Below are positions 33,117 to 46,233 of a stretch of 64,000 bases of DNA, piece after piece; the first letter of the stretch is position 1, and each line of letters begins with the position of its first letter. Origin of the DNA: Macrolepiota albuminosa (taxonomy: Eukaryota; Basidiomycota; Agaricomycetes; Agaricales; Agaricaceae); assembly GCA_027475525.1 (NCBI GenBank), contig JAMWFC010000033.1:248001-312000 (forward strand), in the 5' to 3' direction. The position numbers were made by a program, and so were the translations under genes. Below the pieces are notes generated by a model that ran no database searches, was not told the DNA's origin, and saw nothing but the letters and a program-made list of their open reading frames with translations.

Positions 33117-35540
33117 ATGGATGCTCTAACAAGACACATCGAGTCTTTTGGGGGCTATTTTCGATGGCGAACTGGTTTTCTCCAGGTTATCGTAGCTCTT
33201 GCTGTGGCTGTCATCATCATTTCCCGATTCCACCTACTCAACTCTAGGAAACGTCGCACAACACGACTCAAGGGCCCGCGAAGCAAAAGTTTTATCTTTG
33301 GCCTCGCACGCGAGTTGTTTGAGCTTCCTGACATAGGCATCGTATATGAGGAATTTGAGAAGAAATACGGTCCTGTCTTTGAAATACCTGGAGTAATGGG
33401 CTCCAACGCTGTCGTCCTATGTGACCCCAAAGCTATCGCCCATTTTTTCTCCAAGGATACGTTCAAGTATCAACAGCCGGTTAATATTCGAAGCACGTTT
33501 ACACAGGTTAGTATTTGAATTGGCAAATCCTACTCGAAGCTCATTCTGTCAGTTTGGGCCTAATTTACTCTGGGCAGAGGGTGAAACACACAGGAGGTTG
33601 GTTTATTTTTAGCTGTTCCTGGTGAGAAATATACAATTGTATGCGTTTTAGGCAGCGTCGTGCCCTCTCATTTGCGTTCAGTAACGCAGCCATTCGCAGA
33701 TTGACACCTGTCTTCTACGATTCAGCATACATGGTGCACTTCTAAGTTGTGTTGTTTTCATTGATTGTTGAACTTGATACAGTTAAAAGAAACCTGGGAT
33801 TCGTCTTTCCCAAGTTCCTCAAATGACTGCATAGTAGTCGAGGTACAACAATGGTATTTGAATTTGTTCATAATTATGGGTGCTGACTGACCATTGTTTT
33901 TCAGTATGAACTATATTTCGTATGTGCTTCCAGAACTATGGTGCAGGTTCATTCTTATGCTGACTGACCATTGTTTTTCAGTATGAACTATATTTCGTAT
34001 GTGCTTCCAGAACTATGGTGCAGGTTCATTCTTATTAATTTTTCCTAGGCTTGATAGTATCGGCATAGGTGGATTCAGGCATGACTTTGGCCTACTCAAA
34101 GGCAACAAGTCATCAATAGCCGATGCATTTAGTGCCTTTGATGTTATAAAACCCAGTGTTGCATCCATCTTTGCCTTTCTCCTAGCACCAGCACTTCCCT
34201 TCTTGCTCAAAATACCTAGCAAGCGCACTACCATGTTTCAGGCAATCAAAAACAGTATTGAAGATATTGCAGATAGCCTACTTGAACAAGCCCGGACAGA
34301 AAAAGCAGCGAATGAAGATAATACTGACAAGTCTATCATTGGAACACTTAGTATGTCCTGTTATTTCTTCCCAGAACCATTTAAATTGACTTTGACAATG
34401 AAGTTAGATCAGAGACTGCTGATTCAAGCACTCGTTTGTCTATTAATGAAATTAAGGCACAAGTATGCACTCTCACTTGTCTTTGTTAATCTTTTACTGA
34501 TCCTATACTTTCTTTTAGATGGTATATCAACACATGATTCTTATGTGTGATTTGTGTCTTTGTTAATCTTTTACTGATCCTATACTTTCTTTTAGATGGT
34601 ATATCAACACATGATTCTTATGTGTGATTTGTGCTGAAAAAAAGTTATTATAGAACCTCCTTATTTTGGCAGGATACGAGACAACTTCATGTATGTATTG
34701 ACATATCTGTTATGATTAGTACTAATTTGCACACATCTTCCAGACAGTCTAACAGTTCAGTTTTTTATGTATAAATGCTGTCCTGATGCTAAAACTCTTT
34801 CAGTGGGCTTTAATTGAACTTTGTCGAAATCCCAAAATACAAGACATACTTCGAGAAGAACTAAGCCAATTTTTAAAGCAAGATCCTTCCTTCGAGGAGC
34901 TCACAAGTGGCTTGCCCTATCTCAATGCTGTTGTTCATGAGACTTTGCGATTACACCCAGCTCTGCCTGAAGCCAATCGAGTGGTATGTCCTCTAAAAAG
35001 CCAATTTGTAAGGTTGACCCCTGATGCTCATTGTCTAGGCTACAGAAGACAATGTTATTCCACTCACCAAACCTATAACAGATGCAGATGGAAATTTGAT
35101 TGACAGCATTTTCATTGCAAAGGGTACTAACATCCGTATTCCTGTCATGTGCCTCAATAGGTCTGAGCTGCTGTGGGGTGCAGACTCCAAGGCATTTTTG
35201 CCAAGCCGTTGGTTGAACAATGATGTTGGCAAACAAAGGGCTGCCCAGATACAGGCCCACCATCACATCCTCACTTTTTACGATGGTCCACGAAGTTGTC
35301 TTGGAAGAGGATTTGCTTTGACAGAAATCAAGGTAACTGTTTTTTGATTTATTTGTAGTAGGGTATGTGAATCTGATTGACCTGCAGGCCGTGCTGTCAG
35401 TGCTGATCCATAGCTTTTCCTTTGAGCTGCCAAATGGTCCAGAAACAATGATTGAGAATCATCGAGCCATTGTAGCACGCCCTAAAGTTGCTGGTCAAGA
35501 AGGAGCAAAAGTACCTCTTATTGTGAGAAAGGTTGTTTGA
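33117..35540 (+). CDS. cytochrome P450 monooxygenase
   Basis: Starts at 33117 (MDALTRHIESFGGYFRW) with one N-terminal membrane anchor (VIVALAVAVIIISRF). Ten or more exons follow. Recognisable elements: GPNLLWAEGETHRRQRRALS (helix C); LDSIGIGGFRHDFG; the I-helix AGYETTS; ExxR in ETLRLHP; FLPSRW; and the haem loop FYDGPRSCLGRG, matching FxxGxRxCxG. It stops at 35538-35540. It acts as an ER membrane enzyme with a cytochrome P450 reductase; the substrate is unknown. Two exons are tiny: 15 nt (33905-33919) and 3 nt (34519-34521). Both lie in 77-bp duplications and so appear twice; collapsing the duplications gives a normal gene. One residue usually Trp before MNYIS is Cys here. Confidence 0.88.
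33881..34034. repeat. 77-bp perfect tandem duplication (2 of 9), in P450
   Basis: 33881-33957 equals 33958-34034. The unit contains an intron end, the whole 15-nt exon and an intron start. Confidence 0.95.
34478..34631. repeat. 77-bp perfect tandem duplication (3 of 9), in P450
   Basis: 34478-34554 equals 34555-34631. The unit contains an intron end, the 3-nt ATG exon and an intron start. Confidence 0.95.
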
Positions 35541-37288
35541 ACTCCATATCTCATGCATCGAAGTTGGAGTTGGGGGATCTCCAGGGCTTCGTATTTACAG
35601 AAACAAGTATTGACTCAAACTCTTTTAAACATTTGTCAGTGGGTAGTTCCCACACATATTCATTGATGTATTGATGTAGAACCTTGCAATGTCCCTGAAT
35701 TTTCCAAGTTAAGTAGCTTGATTTCACTATTGAGGAATTAAGAGTTTGGAGACTTTGGCATCAGAGCCATGCATGTGTCTGTATTACTTTTAACCATTAT
35801 CTATCATAGTAATCAATAATGATGCACAATTCCTGTCCAGTAAGCCTGGGATGGAGGAGCCAGTTGTTGCCTGATAATGAAGATGACAAGAGTTTTGACA
35901 TGGTCATTGTCCCTGAAACTGATTAACCAAGAGGTTTTGTTATGTTACGTGCTACCAACTTTTCTGTTCTAAAATATATTTTGTCTGCTAAAAGCCACTG
36001 CAACCAAGAGGTTTTGTTATGTTACGTGCTACCAACTTTTCTGTTCTAAAATATATTTTGTCTGCTAAAAGCCACTGCAAGCCAGGGCCTTGGCCCAAAC
36101 TTAGTCAGAGCTGAGAACGGCCCAAGCCAGACCTAGCCAGGGGCTTTGGGCCCAGCCAGGCCAGAACATCACTACTCCCGGATTTTTTCCTCAAAAATCT
36201 TTATTCAGATAAATATAAGATATAATTCTGCTATATTAAGATTCTTACTAGTTCTTAAATGGGGACCGCCAACTTTCAAGGATCAAAATCATTCCAACAT
36301 ACGAATTTAAGAATTCAGCTCATAGAGTGCTCTTTTCATTGGAGTCCAAACTTTATGGTTTGATGAATTTTGTCAGGTTTGATTGCTCGCAGCTGTAAGA
36401 GCAGTCAGAAGACACTAAAATTGTTCCACAAGCACATCCGAGATGTCAGTCAAAATTGACAGCTGCTCGGTTGGCTGATACAAGTTTAAGTTCAGATTAC
36501 AACTGCAAGGTTTCACGCTAACTGATAACCCATATGCACTTGCAATTCCATATCCATAAATAATCTGATAATCTACTTAACACGTGACGAGTTTGAACAA
36601 ATTTGGTGCTCTAGCCACCCTTATTGATGGCCAGAATTCGGATTTACCTTCAACCTTTGAAGTAGCTGATTTTCCCATGGGCAGCCGCGCCTGGAGACAA
36701 AAGTGCCTCATTCACTGGTCAGGCAATAACTGTCTGATCACGTTGGTTGAATGAGAGCCACCTGGGGCATCGGAACTGATGACAGCGGGCTCGAACAACT
36801 ACACATGTACATCTACAAAATAGATAGAACCATGCGGCGCCACCATACCTGTTCAGCACCTGTTCAGGTATGGTCATGGGTGGTGCATTTAGAAGTGTGT
36901 GCACAGTGCATTATGCACCAAAGAAGTCCGAAAATCTAGGAATCATATGACTGCGCCATCGCCATTGACTACAAGGGCGCGTAGCATATAATAGCACTAT
37001 ATAAGCACTGTCGCTCGCTATAGGTTATATATCTTTTCTTTTTATACATTCAATCCTTCCAAGTCATTTCTCATGCTGACAGGCACAGGAGACGCTCTTT
37101 TCTAAAACGTAACACTGTACATGGCCCCTGAGTGATTAATGTGGTCCTTAGAGCGGGGTAAGTCTAATGATGCATAAACAGATCCAATTGTAGACACAGA
37201 TTGATGTAACCATTTCTCCGATTTATAGTCCTCTCGGCACTTATAAACCAACTGGTAAAAAACTCGGCTTCCTTTCTCAATCTGCAGA
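35541..37288. other. intergenic, AT-rich, contains one 77-bp duplication
   Basis: No supportable gene. A tatataag element near 36998 lies about 290 bp upstream of the Old Yellow Enzyme start. A short GGCC-rich stretch lies at 36080-36165. Confidence 0.45.
35925..36078. repeat. 77-bp perfect tandem duplication (4 of 9)
   Basis: 35925-36001 equals 36002-36078, starting aaccaagaggttttgtta. Intergenic. Confidence 0.95.
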
Positions 37289-38584
37289 ATGATGCCTTCA
37301 AACCCTCCCCTTCTGTTTCAACCGCTCAAGGTTGGGACAATGACACTTCAACACCGTGTCGTGCTTGCACCCTTGACACGATATCGCGCATCGAAATCCC
37401 ATGTCCCGACACTACCCCTTATGAAGGAGTACTACTCCCAACGTAGCTCCATCCCCGGCAGCCTGCTGATTTCTGAAGCTACTGTCATCGCTCCTCAGGC
37501 AGGGGGAAACAACAATTGTCCAGGAATCTGGAGCAGTGAGCAAGCCAGTTTTTGGAAGGAGGTAAATGTTCGTTGTATGTAGGTTCGTCCCGCAATGAAC
37601 TGGCTTCTGTGTTAGATTACGGACCAGGTGCATATTAACGGGTGCTACATCTTCATGCAACTCTGGGCTCTAGGGCGCGCTGCATTGCCTAACGTTCTCG
37701 CATCCGAAGGACATTCTTACGTGGCCCCATCGCCTATACCACTTTCAGCGAGACCATCTCAGCCTCCTCGCGAGTTAACAACTGACGAGATCAAAGAGTA
37801 CGTACAGTTGTATGCACAGGCTGCAAAGAACGCTGTCAGAAAAGCTGCTTTCGATGGTGTTGAAATTCACGCCGCCAATGGATACCTTATAGACCAATTC
37901 CTTCAAAGCGGCAGCAATCAGAGATCTGACGAATACGGGGGGAGTATCGAGGCCCGAAGCAGATTTGGACTTGATGTTGTCGATGCTGTAGTAGAGGCAG
38001 TTGGTGCAGAGCGAACGGCTGTCCGTATAAGTCCATGGTGTCCCTGGCAAGGTCATTTGACCATTCTCATGTCCACCGGAATACTGCTGACACTTACCAT
38101 TCCAGATATGTGTAAACAAGATCCAACGCCGCAATTTTCCCACTTTGTCTCAAAGCTTAAATCTAGCCACCCAAATCTAGCCTTTCTCCATATCATTGAG
38201 CCTAGAATCCTTAGTAACACGGATCGCGAGCCAGGAGCACATGAATCATGTGATTTTATCCGTGATATCTGGTCTCCTGCGCCAGTAATATCGGCCGGAG
38301 GGTATACACGCAAGAGTGCAATACAAGCTGCGGAGGAACGTGGAGAACTCATTGCATTCGGTAGATACTACACCTCGAACGTGAGTGAAACGTTCTTCCA
38401 TACAACCTGCCAGGTCTGATGCGCATACTCAAAGCCTGATCTTCCATTCCGCTTGATGAACAACATTCCGCTAACACAGTATGACCGGAGTACGTTCTTT
38501 GGGGTCGTCGGTGACCAGAAGGGAACAGAAATCGGCTATATCACTTATCCCTCTGTGAGGGACAAGATTTCAGCTCGCCTTTAA
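37289..38584 (+). CDS. Old Yellow Enzyme-type NADH:flavin oxidoreductase
   Basis: Starts at 37289 (MMPSNPPLLFQPLKVGTMTL). Exons join as ..WSSEQASFWKE | ITDQVHINGCYIFMQLW.., then ..SPWCPWQ | DMCKQDPTPQFSHFV.., and a last exon ending YPSVRDKISARL with stop at 38582-38584. OYE landmarks are present: LAPLTRYRA near the N-terminus (FMN binding), QLWALGRAA, the substrate-binding/proton-donor motif HAANGYLIDQFLQ (His, Asn and the following Tyr), and VISAGGY plus AFGRYYTSN for FMN phosphate binding. It is an FMN-dependent ene-reductase using NAD(P)H on activated alkenes. Length of about 370 residues is usual. No physiological substrate can be named. Confidence 0.9.
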
Positions 38585-39233
38585 TACAAAGGGCCTCTTG
38601 AGATGGACCGTTGTAAACCTACTCGAGATAGGAGGCACTAGTCGCTTATAGATACTCGAGAGAATAGGAACGACGTCTATACTGTAACGTCAGGATAACA
38701 GTAGCAAGTCAAGCACATAAGAGCGGATATTGAAATCTTTAAATGTCCGCCGCGGACAAGTCCTCGATTGATAAGTGGCCTTTTTCGTAATTGAAAACCT
38801 GAATGAACTAGAAAGAAAGAAATATATCTGAGCACATAAAGAGTGCAACTTCTGTTATGATGTGGTCCGACAAACCACGATACAAACGAGGTGTAACTTT
38901 TTCCCCAAAATTATGAATGAAGAGTCGTCCATAAATCGTATTTAGAAATATACAACCCCGAGGCTTGGAGAGTCATAGACTGGCGCATTATGAATGAAGA
39001 GTCGTCCATAAATCGTATTTAGAAATATACAACCCCGAGGCTTGGAGAGTCATAGACTGGCGCGCACAAGGAATTCATCTCAATATATCACCTCAAAATA
39101 TAAAGAATTCAAGTTTCATTTGGACTCGACCTACGGTTCGGTAAAAGACAACTAATTTAGACACTTCAATACTTTTAGCTTATTGTAGTCGAACCAAAAG
39201 AGTCGTGTTTAGGACGCGACAGTCCTGAAACGC
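38585..39233. other. intergenic between convergent OYE and URB1
   Basis: No gene seen. Contains the 77-bp duplication at 38910-39063. Confidence 0.5.
38910..39063. repeat. 77-bp perfect tandem duplication (5 of 9)
   Basis: 38910-38986 equals 38987-39063, starting attatgaatgaagagtcg. Intergenic. Confidence 0.95.
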
Positions 39234-42200
39234 CTACTTCCCTGCCGTGCTACAAACTACCTGCACCCTTGTCCATTCGGCATCATCATCAGTCGCCCCA
39301 GTTATCATCCTCCAAACGAGCATCCTGCTCGTGACAATACCCCACATACTCGATGCATCCTTAAGCGACATCAAAATGCGCCAAAGCACCTCCACACTTC
39401 CGCCCCATACCTGCAGAGGAACAAAGTTCGGTGCGTCATGTATGTCATGAGAACGGTGGAGGCAAACGGGATGAGGATTGAGTTTGAAAGGATATGAAGA
39501 GATCGAAGTGGGTGGCACAGTCACAGAAGCCTCTAGATCCTTCAAGCAGTCCACAAGTCTTTGTATGAGAAGAGGAAGGCCTGCCACTTGAGGTCCTGGC
39601 AGAAGACTCAACCGAAGAGCTGCTCTGGTGGCCAGCGGGAAGACGTGAGAGGTGTTAGCTAAGAGGTCGCGTATGTCAGGATGAGGCGAAGGATGCTGTA
39701 TGAGACAACGCACCAGACTTTGGATCTTCCAACAAGATATGAAGACAACGACATATCGCTGCACGCCATTCCCCGTTAGTCGAAGTTTCCAATTTACTGG
39801 GATCTACAACAACCATGATATTGTCCAGCACCTTAACCCATTCGACCCCATTAGAACCCCTCGATGTCATCAGCTGAATCTCAATCCATGATAAGAGTCC
39901 TGATTTCAAGAGTAGTGATGTGGTAGCCTGAGTGTTGCATGTAAGATTCGCGAGAACCTGTGGACTGATAAATATCTGCCCCTCTGGATTAAGAACATTT
40001 ACACACGTCGAGTATGCCGGCACGCAGAGCGCGATCGTCTTGTGAACTTTGGAAAAGGCTGGCCAGCAAGTCCCAGGTATGCCTGCCTTTCAGGACCTTC
40101 CAGTCATCGGTGCTCATCATGCCATCCGATAGAAAGCGAATTATCCACCCGCGCTCCTTCTTCCACTCATCGGAGCTACTATAGAGCATGTTATAAAGCA
40201 GTGGCACATCACTTGTATCGAGCTCTGGGCGTTGTAAGAGAAACCGGGCGGTGATCGGATATATAAAGTTGGAAGGATAAAATATGCCTCGGAGTGAATG
40301 CGCAAGTAGAAGCGTGGTATGAGACGGGAGCCTTCGCGGAGGATCATTGGAAGGAGCAGATAGCACATCCTTCAATAATGTCAGTACATGTAGGACGTGG
40401 GGACGCTCTTGCAAATCGGCGTTCTTTGCAAGGAATTAAGTCAAGCTAATTGGAGGATGCTCTTAATCACGAACCTCGAGGTGTTGCCACAATCCTCCCA
40501 GTTGGCAGAGAGCGATGTCACGGATCGATCCATACCTGGAAGACAAAGCTCGAATGAACAGGCTCGCAATGTTTGTTCTGAAAATCGCAACCCATGCAAA
40601 AGCAGAATCCGGGGGATTCTCGGCAAGCATCTGACCAAAAAGTAGCATCAAGAAGACGGGGTCGTACAGTTGCGCTTCATGGGGAGAAGCTTTCTCCGTT
40701 GTCAATTCGTCGAGTTTTCTCCATGAGGGAAAAGTGAGGCACGTCCGAAGTACTAAGATCGCGTCCAGACTCTGGACCGCCTCCAATGATGTCGAAGAAA
40801 GTATATTTGGCGTCGACGACCACTTGCAGAGCAGGGAAGAGATGGAAACCTTGCGTTCATTTTCGAAAAGGCGGAAAATTGACAGAATCAGGCCGTCGGC
40901 CTTCGATAACGTTCCACGATAAATTTTGACTAAAGGTTCGATGTGCGACACCTGACATGTGTTGGTCGGATGGAGGTTGAAGACGGTGTACAACAGCTGA
41001 ACGACCGCTTCTCGTGTCAAGGCAACATCAGGCGACGTATTTCTGAAAAAGTTAGGATGCTGCAGGATACTCTGGAGATGCCGATTAACGACGACAGGCT
41101 AAAATAAAGTTGAGCAAGAGTCCAAGAACGGAATACTACGACCTTGCCTTAAGATGTACACGGGACACCAATGCGGCGACGAAATCTAAAACCACCGAAT
41201 GAGACAATTTGTTTTGAACAGCTACTCCCAGGACGGTTTCCACGAGATGAGGTTTGATCCCCGATGCGACATGTACAAGCGAGGCTAAATGAAAGATAAG
41301 ACCAGATGACAGCGTCATGAAAAGCGCAACACACTCAGATCGATCAAGATCGCGTTCAGGGATGGCTCATCCTCTTCAGCAAAGTATCTGATAGCCCATT
41401 GTACACCATGATTCACGAGTACAGTGATAAAATCCCCAGCTAGTTGAGGAAGACGCGCATGTAATGACTGTCCGACCAAAAACAGTTCCGAATATATTTT
41501 GGATACAGGCAGCGCCTGAACGGTGCGGACGAGAATCGCAAGAAACTCTGTCATCTTTGAAGGAGTTGAACACGTCATGAGCGTTAGACAAACGTTGCCT
41601 CTTGAGCGAACCGACTGAGGAGCTCGATTATCAAGCACTACGTCGAGGATGCGGGTAAATAGTTCTAACCAATAACCATTATCAGCAAGTTTCTCCCCAT
41701 GAGACGAAGTGACGTCAAGGAAGGCATGCATGACGATGATAAAATGTTCTGTAGAACGCGCAGTGCAGTGCTTGGTCGAGAGCCAAGAAATAAAGTCGTC
41801 CCGACGCAGGTGCCCCGAATAAAGAAGGCCTGATATGATCGCTACCGTTGATCTGGTCCATAAGTCCTGACTTAGGAATGAATGGCCTGGTATATTGGCA
41901 GGCCAAACATCCAGATGCCGGCACCACCGTGACTCTGCCACCCTCATGACATCGATGAAGCTTTTCTCCTCAATTACCTCCGTGGACCTGCAACCGTCAT
42001 AATATGCAGGAAGGAGGGATTGAATGGAAATCGCAATCAACTCCTCCAAGGTGCTGGACCTGGTCTTCGAATAAAGAGCCAATAGTAGGGGCAACCTTTG
42101 AATCAGAGCCTGTGCGTGATCCTCCAAGGTGCTGGACCTGGTCTTCGAATAAGAGCCAATAGTAGGGGCAACCTTTGAATCAGAGCCTGTGCGTGATCAG

Positions 42201-45200
42201 ACTCTGACGTCGTCGACATCTTGATAGCACCAAGATAGGTTCCAAAGGGCTACGACTGTTTCGGCCGAAAACGAGTTCGAGGAAAGGGAATCCAAAAGGC
42301 TAAAAAGTTCCTGGCGTTGGATGTAGTCGATCCAAGGAGAAGCGAGCGAAAGCTGATTAAGTTTGTATCAATGTGACCGAAAGCGATATGAAATGGATAC
42401 GTACCTGTGTAAGATCGTTAATCGTACTAGACATCAGGACCCCGAGCCAGTGGACACTAGCAGGAGCCAACAACTCCTTATCCCGAATATCTTTTGGATC
42501 GAGAATCTGTCTCATAAGATGATGGAGCCCTTGATGATGCTTAAGTCGGAAGGTCCTATTGCAAATCAAGAAAAGCATACCTTCCCGCCCAGCGCCCGAT
42601 AGTGAAGTAGATATAAGATAGGACTTGACGACGTTAGAACGATTGAACACCACCTCTTTAAGGGCCATAAAATCACTTGACGGTAGTATACTTGACGCTC
42701 TCTTTAGAATAGATGCCAACAAGAAGAACAGACCGCCCGCCTGCTCAGCAGCACGATCCGCCAACCTGTGACCGACAAGATATACAGCCCTTTTCACGTC
42801 CTCAAAGTTATGTTCGTCTCCGAGTGCTGCCTCGGAAAGAACTTGGCAGCACGCTCCATCTGAAATTTGGGAGGCATCTGCATGGAGAAACAAGAAGTCG
42901 AATGGAAGACTGGAGTAGCAAATGAGAAATGGAACTTGCTCGGCGAAAAAAAAATGATTGACTCACTATGTACGTGCTTCCGGAGTAAGGGAAACCACAT
43001 CTAGACCTTTCCAAAGGGACCCCGCTCCAGGATAGATATATTCCGGGAGCATAGAAAGAGCGGGAGGATGAAGCTTTGTCAGAACGGCCATTACACGCGC
43101 AATCTCAGGTGATCCAAATCGACCTTCCACAAGCCGAAGCCAATCCACGAGTTCGTACGCAGAAGCCTTACGTGCAGCCCGAGTGGTAGCTACGTAAAGA
43201 GACGAGGGATGAGCTTTTGCAAGTCAATTTCAAAGTCGAAAAATCACTTACAAATGGGCATCTCTTCGACCACCGAGAGGAATGCCTTCACCTCGTCGGA
43301 AACCTCCTGCCAAGACACATCATGGGGTGAAAAAGCCGCCCTCAGAAGATCGACCTCCTTACGGATCGCAGATGTAATGACAGGATAATCGGGGAAAAGC
43401 TTCTCGACCTGTAACATCACATCAAACCTATCCGCAACGGCAAAAAGGAACCCAAGGTCCTGCTGTTTACTCGATAAACGGAAGACAAGTTTCCGAACAA
43501 ACGAGGCAACGGCGAGGACATCGGACGGCGAGAGCATCTTTTTGGCAACCTTGATCTCCAGCTGCTCCAGTACGGTCATGAGTAGTGGACTAGGCAGGTG
43601 TTCATTGCTGTCATTCGTAGGTTGCCTCTGAGAAGCGGCGGAACCTGCAAGCGCATCCAGAACTTCGAGGTAACGATATGGCATCTTCAGACAGCGCTGG
43701 ACGCAGTCATCTAAGAATGTGATTACACCCTCGCCTTCGTCCGTCAAGGCTGCACCGTCAGGAGATTCTGTTCCGCGTCCCCTATGTGAAGTAGGGAGGG
43801 AAAGCAGCCAAAGGTGGGGCTCAGTGGGGTCGTCCTGAAACAAAATACTCTCCCCAAGAATGTGTTTGAGGAGATCGAGTAGCGCCCTGCGTATCGAATG
43901 GATATCGGTAGCGATAAGTGCACCGAGGAGTACCGCGAGATAGCTCTGTGAAGTCGAACCTAAATCAACGGCGAGTCATCAGCGGAGAACTGAGGCGTCA
44001 TACAATCCAACCAGACCTATTTTCCCAGACCATCCGAACTGATCGTTATCCTTCAACAACCTTAAGACATGCAACTGCCTTGCTACATGGAATCTGGCCA
44101 CAGCCGTCATCTCATCTCCCCCTTCCGCCATCGCCATCTTCTCCCCAACAAAATTTTGCAGGAGCTTTCCAACGTCAAATCGAGCTTCCGCGACCACCAT
44201 TGGAAGACATCTTTGATACATCCACAAGAGCCTATGCGCACTTTCCGACAGTAGTGCCGTACGCATCGGATTCGATGTAGGCTCAGGCGCAGCACGACCA
44301 TTGGTTGTCTTCGCGGTCGCGGGCGTCTCCTCGAACTTCTGCTGCGAAAACGCAACGATCACCTGAAAATCAGGCACTCTGCGCCTCACTTCCCTTTCGA
44401 TATCCCTCCTCCTTCTACACCACTGCCCCTCAGTTTCATTCTCCTCGAGCACCGCCTCAACTTCCAAGAACGCCTTGATCACTTCCTCGTACTTAGCCAG
44501 ACACTTCGCTAGCGCAAGGGCTGTACAATGTTGTACTAGTCCACTGGCCGATTGAAGGCCTCGGGTAAAGTGTGCTTTCGTGTTGACGGACGGGAGGGTG
44601 TTCTCCATGATAATGGATAGTGGTGGAGGTGTGGGTTGGTAGAGAGCTGTACCCGGGAGGTGAAAGGACCATGTAGGTACCGGCTGTGAAAGGACAGAGC
44701 CAAAGAATGATATGTTCGCAATCCATTTCGAGGAAAGGCGTGGTTCGAGGGTGAGGGCTGCTCCTGACCAATACCTGAACAAACATTATTGAAGTTCCAA
44801 GACGGGATGCAAACAACGTACCCAGCTACGAGTTCTGGACATGCAGACAGAATTCTGAGAGCGAGCTCTTGCTGACGGAGGTCCTCGTTGACCTTGAGGG
44901 TCTTCAAGACATTTGCCAGAATCCTGTTGTATATTTTCCCTCTGCCTAGCTCGTCTTCACCATCTGACTCACGCGGATACCATCCTCTGTCCTTGAAACA
45001 TACTCCTGTCCCAGGGTGAGTACAGAGTGCAAGTATGAAGTGATGTACAAGGTCTGCAGGCACGTGGTCCGGGTCGTTATCCTCGGCGACGTTGCGATCG
45101 TAGAGTTTCAAAAGCTACAATTCGATCTAAGTCAAAGTCCAGTGCCACCGACCGATAAGCTCACATGCGAAATGGTGGTTTCGTTAAACAGATTAATTTT

Positions 45201-46233
45201 CAATGTCCTTTTGACTTTGGGATCCGACCACAGTCCTGCCCAGCATAATTCAAGGACTCTCCGGGCGACGACGTAAGAGTCTTGAATGAGGCCTTTGAAT
45301 ATTGAGAGAAAAGGTTCCCGGTGCTGCTCGATGAAGATTGCCTTGACCTGAGCTGGGCTGTCGGAGCCGACGAACGAGAGGATGAATAATAGATAGAGTG
45401 TTCTGATATCTAATCATGAATGAGAAAGAGAAAAAGTATAAATTAGACTGCTCACCAGGCTTCGCGAGTGTGTCATTGGCGTCGGATGACGACTTGCGAC
45501 GCATGTTCAAAAGTTTAGGCAGAGACTGAACTGCACGCGTCAACGAATACATGGATATCAGGCTTCAAGTACGACCACCTTGAGCTCCCAGCCAAAAGCC
45601 TCTAATACGGACTTCTTCTCACGTCCGCCCGCGAACGACGACATTACATTGAAGAGTTTCAAAGTAACTAAGATCAGTTCTGCATGGGAGCCGCCAAGAT
45701 ATGAGTTTAAACGCCGTGTGTAGGTCGGTGTAAGGATAGTCTTGATTATAGGTTGACCAAGAGCTTGATACATGTAATGACACGAAGTAAGGGACAGTAG
45801 AGACGACAAGAGAGATACTAGGACTGCGAGAACTGAGTTTTGCCGCTGGAGCTTGGATTAATTCCATCCTAGACTAACGAGATGATACTTACTTGTGTTA
45901 TACTGTCCCATAAACTGAACAAATCATGCGCCCCGGGAACATTATTCAACCAATGTTGAACCAGAACTAATCTAGCATCCTGTGGCGGAATTACACCTTC
46001 CCCGGACCGAATTGATAGTTGGTTGCGCAGAGCCGTTAGATCTGATGAAAAGCTATGAACAAGTTAAAAGCTAGCTGAAAAGAAAAATCACGCCTACCGA
46101 GTGTGATATTTTCATGATTTTGAGAGCGCAATACCGAGTTGATGTCTTCCACACTTGAAAAGACACGCGTTTGCTCAGTCTTTGGTCGTTTTGCTGAGGG
46201 AGCTCGCGAGGAATGAGCAGCTGTAGTATGCAT
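39234..46233 (-). CDS. URB1: Urb1/Npa1, nucleolar pre-60S ribosome biogenesis protein
   Basis: A 7-kb gene, start at 46233 (MHTTAAHSSRAPSAKRPKTE), stop at 39234, with many short introns and about 2,000 codons, the usual Urb1 size. The N-terminal Npa1 domain is recognisable: LVQHWLNNVPGAHDLFSLWD, QALGQPIIKTILTPTYTRRL, LILVTLKLFNVMSSFAGGRE and SLPKLLNMRRK. The rest is alpha-helical repeat typical of the family. Urb1 is an essential nucleolar scaffold of the early pre-60S particle, working with Npa2/Urb2, Dbp6, Nop8 and Rsa3. The 77/78-bp duplication at 42043-42197 interrupts the frame; with one copy (the 78-bp version) the reading DHAQALIQRLPLLLALYSKT is restored. Downstream exons stay in Urb1-like sequence, so the gene is probably intact in the organism. 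Confidence 0.85.
42043..42197. repeat. 77/78-bp tandem duplication (6 of 9), in URB1
   Basis: 42043-42120 (78 bp) and 42121-42197 (77 bp) are identical except for one A in a run (ataaagagcc versus ataagagcc). The shorter copy breaks the URB1 frame. Confidence 0.93.

Noticed and set aside
33117..38584. P450 - Old Yellow Enzyme pair as part of a secondary-metabolite cluster
   Set aside because: No backbone synthase, terpene cyclase or regulator nearby; next neighbours are housekeeping (URB1). The MFS gene is 20 kb away.
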